In this document: one piece after another, positions 59,691 through 64,000 of the stretch
Layout of the letters: each line of letters starts with the position of its first letter
How positions within the stretch are numbered: the stretch's first letter is position 1
Origin: Bigelowiella natans CCMP2755
Taxonomy: Eukaryota > Cercozoa > Chlorarachniophyceae
Direction of reading: 5' to 3'
Assembly: GCA_000320545.1 (NCBI GenBank)
Contig: ADNK01003065.1
Location: 1 to 64,000 of the forward strand
Length of the DNA: 64,000 nt
Program-made: the position numbers and the translations under genes
Notes under the pieces: generated by a model
What the model was told of the DNA's origin: nothing
Database searches by the model: none
Seen by the model: the letters and a program-made list of their open reading frames with translations, nothing else

Positions 59691-60648
59691 ATGACATTAC
59701 CAAATGTTCCGGGAACCCGTCGAAAGCGAAGTCTGTCCGGACACACTTTGGAAGGAAAGGTGATTGACAGAGCAAGGCAGGGAGGGGAAAAAAGATAGGG
59801 GAGTGTATGAGAAATAGTAAAAAGAATTATCTCTCTGGAGGACTGACCTGTCACTCAAGCTGCATTTATTCATGTAAGCGGCATATATGACCTCACAGAG
59901 CCTCTATGGTATTGTTGCAGAGTGACGATATTTCAACTTCGTCCTCCCCAAAGCTCGATTTACGAAATGCTGAGGAGTTTCTCTCAAAGTAATTGTCATT
60001 TCATACATAATTAAGCGACCTTTTTTTATTTCTTTCTCCTGCTGTGCATGCATCTGACATTCATTTCGTGTGAGCGCAGACAAATATACTGAAGATCATC
60101 ATAAATTCTACAATCAATGTATCAATTAGATTGATGGATTCGATCACGATAAACTCACGAGGCCGTAAACGAGAGAAGTCGCAGTTTCTCGTCCAGAATT
60201 CAACCACGCATAAGAGAAGGTGTGGAAGGGTATTGGGTGGGTGGAGCGGGCTATGTATCGATCGTTGTTAAGGTCTCATGCAAATAATTACCACAGCAAA
60301 AGTAGCTCATCTCGAGTAACTCGACGTGCACGACGTCGTCCTGGAAAGTTTTCCCAGAAGGCATTGAAGGTAGCTCCCTTTTCCCTCCAATATTATTCGT
60401 TTGTTCCTTCAATATTTTTTCTACTCACATCCTCCGAGTACTTTAACCTTCTTCTGCTCATTGTGTCCCCTGAATTACACTAGAAGACCGACGTTAACGT
60501 ACCTTGTCGTATTTATAATTTGATTGTTTTCCTGGAACTGCAGGTGCTTCATGAGTGGTTCGAAAATCACTGGCAGAACCCCTATCCAACATCGTCAGAG
60601 AAGGCGGTTCTAGCCGAGGTTGACGGGATAGATTATCAAAATTTCGAG

Positions 60649-60688
<40 letters not shown>

Positions 60689-61416
60689 AGCGCTCGCGTG
60701 CGCGCGTGTGTACGTTGCGTTCAATAGATCCCATTATAATCCACATGATTGCTGTGTAACCTCTCATTCATTTCGATAGAAAGTCCGGCAATATTGTAAT
60801 AGTTTCAATTTTGTTTTACAAACTCTGCATGGGTGTCTAGATCACCGAGCTAAGCGAGACGCAGATCTCTACCTGGTTTCAGAATAAGAGAAAGAGGGAC
60901 CAGCGGTGGCAGAAGTATAAGGAGAGGTTGTACTACGGCGAAGGACGAGACAGGCAGAAAAGTAATTCTCTTGATCTTTTCTTCCAGAATTTAAATCAGA
61001 ATATAGAAACCGAGTCAGCAGAGCAACGCTCGCCGATAAACAGCTTAGGGATAACTAAGAATTGTAGTAGTAGACAAGGACACCCTCTACCGGATTGTTC
61101 CAATAAATATATGGGAGCTACTGATGCAGCTGCTTCACCATCCTCATATCCGAAGAGAGACATAACAAATAACGGTAGAGGGTCATGGTTTGCTGCTGAC
61201 AGAAAAGAGATTTCTACGCCAAAGTGTCCCGGCGTGGAAAGTTCTGATAGCTTAGGAGAATTACTTTTTGGCACAGCACAGGAAACACTTACCGCTAGAG
61301 AGTCTGATGACTACCCTTTTGGCCATGAGGAAGATGTCCTCAGCTCATATCTGAAGCCATCAGGGAAGTCGGCGGGATCAGAAAGCAGCTTTGACGTCGG
61401 TGATTTCTTGAAGTAG
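59691..61416 (+). CDS. TALE-class homeodomain transcription factor
   Basis: Five exons close in phase to 294 residues: 59691-59759, 59921-59988, 60273-60369, 60544-60618, 60841-61416. The homeodomain starts in a basic arm (RRARRRPGKFSQKALK). Helix 1 is VLHEWFENHW, the three-residue extended loop is QNPYPTSSEK, the TALE hallmark, and the recognition helix is ETQISTWFQNKRKR. The residue after WFQN is Lys rather than the more usual Ala of KNOX/BELL proteins. The domain falls across three exons. The C-terminal 170 residues are Ser- and Asp-rich with no domain. In algae, TALE proteins often control life-cycle transitions; that role here is inference. Confidence 0.92.
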
Positions 61417-62596
61417 TCAAAATGTACCAGTATCACGTAGCAGTCATCACATTGCATTGCGCCCTGCCAATGTGAAATCTGGATAGCAAAGAAACAAGAC
61501 GTAGATTATCATCTTCCAGGTTTTTTTGGTCTTTGATTACCTCTATTTTTAGAAATATATACACCCGACGCATATGCAGCACGTTGGTATTGGACGTATC
61601 CTTGAAGTAGTTGACGTTGCAATGTTTCAAATTGACAATGATGTCATATGCGAGAACACAGATGCAACTGTCATGATGATTTGCCAATGCTAGAATGTGG
61701 GCGGACGACGATGGCTGCATGTGCTTGCGTGCTTGTGATGCGCCAGTTTGAGAGCATCGCATGACACGCGGTCTGGACATCATGCTGCTGCATGTGTTGC
61801 ATGCCTACACAGTGGCATGAACAAGCATCGTGCATGCATGTGTTGTGCTGTGGTGCATTCAGACTGTTGCGTAGCAAAGGCTAGAAGGGCTTTTTGCTGC
61901 TCGCCCACGTACGCGATGTCTGCCTGCATGCAACAATGGTGTGTGTTCTCATCACTAGATCAGCGGCAACCAATCATTGCGCATGCTAGCATGCTGTGGC
62001 AGCAGTGGCAGCCGTGCGCTCCAACAACAAGAAAAACTGCAGGGAACAGCTGTGATGATAGACATGCAATACACAATATGTACATTGCTGTGTCTATCAT
62101 TGTGGGGTGCACAAGACCTCATCAGACTACTCTCTCAACATCTTCATTTGCTAATTGTCACTTCTGAACTTGAAAATGCTGAGTAATGTCCTGGAAAGTT
62201 GCATGTACGTTGATATTGTTTGCGAATGTGAGATGAAATCAAATGTGTTTTGCACCGGCGCGCCGAGCGTGCATACATAGCGCTTTTGCATGCAGCATGC
62301 TAGCATGGCACAGCCGCTAGCACCGGACAACTCTAGAAATCTCCAATGATGCCACCAGATGATCTAGATGTGTCGCCGCAACTTTTGCTTAGCTTAATTG
62401 TTTGTGCTGCTCTGCTACTGATGTGCATCTAAACATGTCACAGCAGGCTGTCTAGCTAGCTTTAGAGCTGTGCTGTGACCTCTCCGCGGTAGCACATGTG
62501 AGATTTGCATTTGCTAACAATTACATTAAGACATTAAATTGTTGCAATTTTGTCTGATGACAACCACCTGGTGTTGAATTAATCGAGGGTCATGAA
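61417..62596. other. Spacer between convergent genes
   Basis: No supported gene. It is free of microsatellites and strongly enriched in GCATGC, TGCATG and GCTAGC words (for example 61790-61840 and 62285-62310), with a copy of ATGCTAGAATG at about 61688. Frames at 61671-61877 and 61748-62167 run through these words on opposite strands and look like chance. Confidence 0.5.
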
Positions 62597-63988
62597 TTAA
62601 TGAGTATTCCCTCCACACTCTGCTTCATTTGCCCACACTCTTACATCATTGCCGTGATGCTTTACGAGCTCTGGAATGACGCTGTTCCAGTTTGTTACCA
62701 TGTTCTTTAGGGGTTGAGTATGCATCTTGTGAAAGTTAGAATCAAGGGTAATATGCGCATGTAGATCAAGGAATCCCTCGATTTGATGGAAAGATTTCGA
62801 AGGAGTGGTGCAGAGATCGGAATATTCTACTTGGAAAACACTACCAGGAACTAACTTTTCGACCTCTCCGATCAACTTTTCTCTGACACTGTCCTGGTGC
62901 CCGAACCAGTTGAAGCAATGCTCCCAATATTGCAGTGGAATTTTCCATTTAATCTCGTCCTTCCATTTGGCTCCTGTTCCGTGTTCTACATCATGTACAG
63001 AGACCCCTTTCAGGTGTCTTTGGTACATGTCGAATAATGAAAAACATTGGCGTAGGACATTCTTACGCTTAAGACTGACGATTTTGATTTTATTTTTAGA
63101 AATATAATTTGCAATTTCCTTGATCCTGTTTTGAGGCAGTTGATTCACCATCCACTTCATCCCCACAAAGCGCTCGGGCCACTCAGAGGGACCGTAGAAT
63201 AGCATGTCAAGTAGCTTGGAGAAGTCGTTAGAGTGGATGGTCAGTGATCGTTGAACATCCTGCGACGGCTTCCATCGAGTAGCACAATGATGAAGTTCAC
63301 GAAAGGTACGCAAACATTCTCCGTTGTGCATGAGAACTTCTTTGTGCCCAGAGAACAGCCTGCTTAACCAAGTTGAACCGCTCCTTTGGATTGCAAGAAT
63401 GAAAAACTTTTGTTTCTCATTGTTCCCTTTCATAGCTTCATTCATTATTGAGTATGCGGCCACCTCATGAACGTTTGCGGCAGCTACTTGAACAAGCTCT
63501 TCTACTTTCTCGGATTTCGAAGCATGATTATCGGTGAAGAACTTCGACAGGTCGTAATCCTAAAAATAAATTGGAAAATAGGAGATACAGATCAGACAAT
63601 TTAATTAAAACCAAAGGAAATGGAAAATATCACATTTCTTAGGGCACATTCCGAATTTGATACCGATTTATCGCTTGCATCTTCAAGATCGAGGTTCTCT
63701 GAGATGGATTCGAGTCGAAGGGTGGTTAAAATATTCTTGAAAAAGGTTTCGCCATCCGATTCCAGGGTGTCATTTGTCCCGAAGCCGGTTTTGCTCTCGA
63801 GTGGTGTAACTATGAATGGTAAATATGGATGTGCATCATCAAATCATTAATTAACGGTGTAAAACATTGCATGTTCTCTCTGCCCTACACAGATTACAAC
63901 TTTGCGAAGGAGTAGACTCGATCCACACTGCATCGAGTGGCTCCAGATAGTACGAGAAGAGGAGAAGCAGCAGTGGAGCGACCGCCAT
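62597..63988 (-). CDS. Secretory-pathway sulfotransferase (PAPS-dependent)
   Basis: It transfers sulfate from PAPS to a carbohydrate or protein, probably in the Golgi lumen. Three exons close in phase to 409 residues: 63898-63988, 63634-63809, 62597-63559. The N-terminus (MAVAPLLLLLFSYYLEPLDA) is a signal peptide, and the ATG at 63986-63988 is close to the window edge. KFFILAIQRSGSTWLSRLFS is the 5'-phosphosulfate-binding loop, with conserved Ser/Thr after Gly. IKIVSLKRKNVLRQCFSLF supplies the 3'-phosphate-binding Arg and Ser. VFQVEYSDLCTTP matches the later family block. The donor at 63897 was chosen among two GT sites because it matches GTAATC and keeps the frame. The acceptor substrate cannot be told. 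Confidence 0.88.
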
Positions 63989-64000
63989 TGCGCTTGGATT

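Overview
This is a nuclear segment from an intron-rich eukaryote, most likely a photosynthetic flagellated protist. Most genes are chopped into many short exons by GT-AG introns, and those introns are packed with simple repeats (GAT/CAT, CT/GA, GT/CA, TA, CTT, CTA). A CEP290-type basal-body protein argues for a cilium. A cyclophilin with a signal peptide, a basic transit-like stretch and a twin-arginine hydrophobic segment argues for a complex plastid. A chlorarachniophyte-like alga would fit, but the sequence alone does not settle this.

Layout from left to right: 1-0.66 kb is a low-quality, homopolymer-rich end plus repeats. 0.66-20.2 kb is one minus-strand gene of about 56 exons, read here as CEP290. 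It is divergent from a plus-strand cyclophilin (20.4-22.3 kb). 23.3-25.4 kb is an intronless plus-strand ORF related to the poxvirus/giant-virus VP39-type cap 2'-O-methyltransferase (poly(A) polymerase regulatory subunit), the most foreign-looking gene here. 26.1-27.6 kb is a minus-strand secretory glycosyltransferase. A tRNA-His(GUG) follows, then a membrane-anchored TBC Rab-GAP (28.6-34.4 kb, +), an ArfGAP-C2 protein (35.5-38.2 kb, -), a very large minus-strand regulator joining an AP2/ERF-like domain to about ten C2H2 zinc fingers (39.7 to about 48.5 kb), a class II histone deacetylase (49.8-52.7 kb, +), a Tudor-like low-complexity protein (53.3-56.0 kb, +), two unrecognised minus-strand genes (56.7-58.5 kb), a TALE homeobox gene (59.7-61.4 kb, +) and a secretory sulfotransferase (62.6-64.0 kb, -).

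Gene models were built by hand. I read both strands, looked for GT/AG borders and required reading phase to carry from exon to exon. For most genes every junction closes in phase; unresolved junctions are stated. The genes do not form a pathway. They are a mixed set covering cilium, vesicle traffic (TBC and ArfGAP), secretory modification (glycosyltransferase and sulfotransferase), chromatin and transcription (HDAC, Tudor-like, TALE, AP2-zinc finger) and plastid protein folding.

Two structural themes stand out. Simple repeats sit inside intron-bearing genes and are nearly absent from the spacers between genes. Those spacers, especially between convergent genes, share a different signature rich in short palindromes such as TGCATGC and GCTAGC and a recurring 11-mer.
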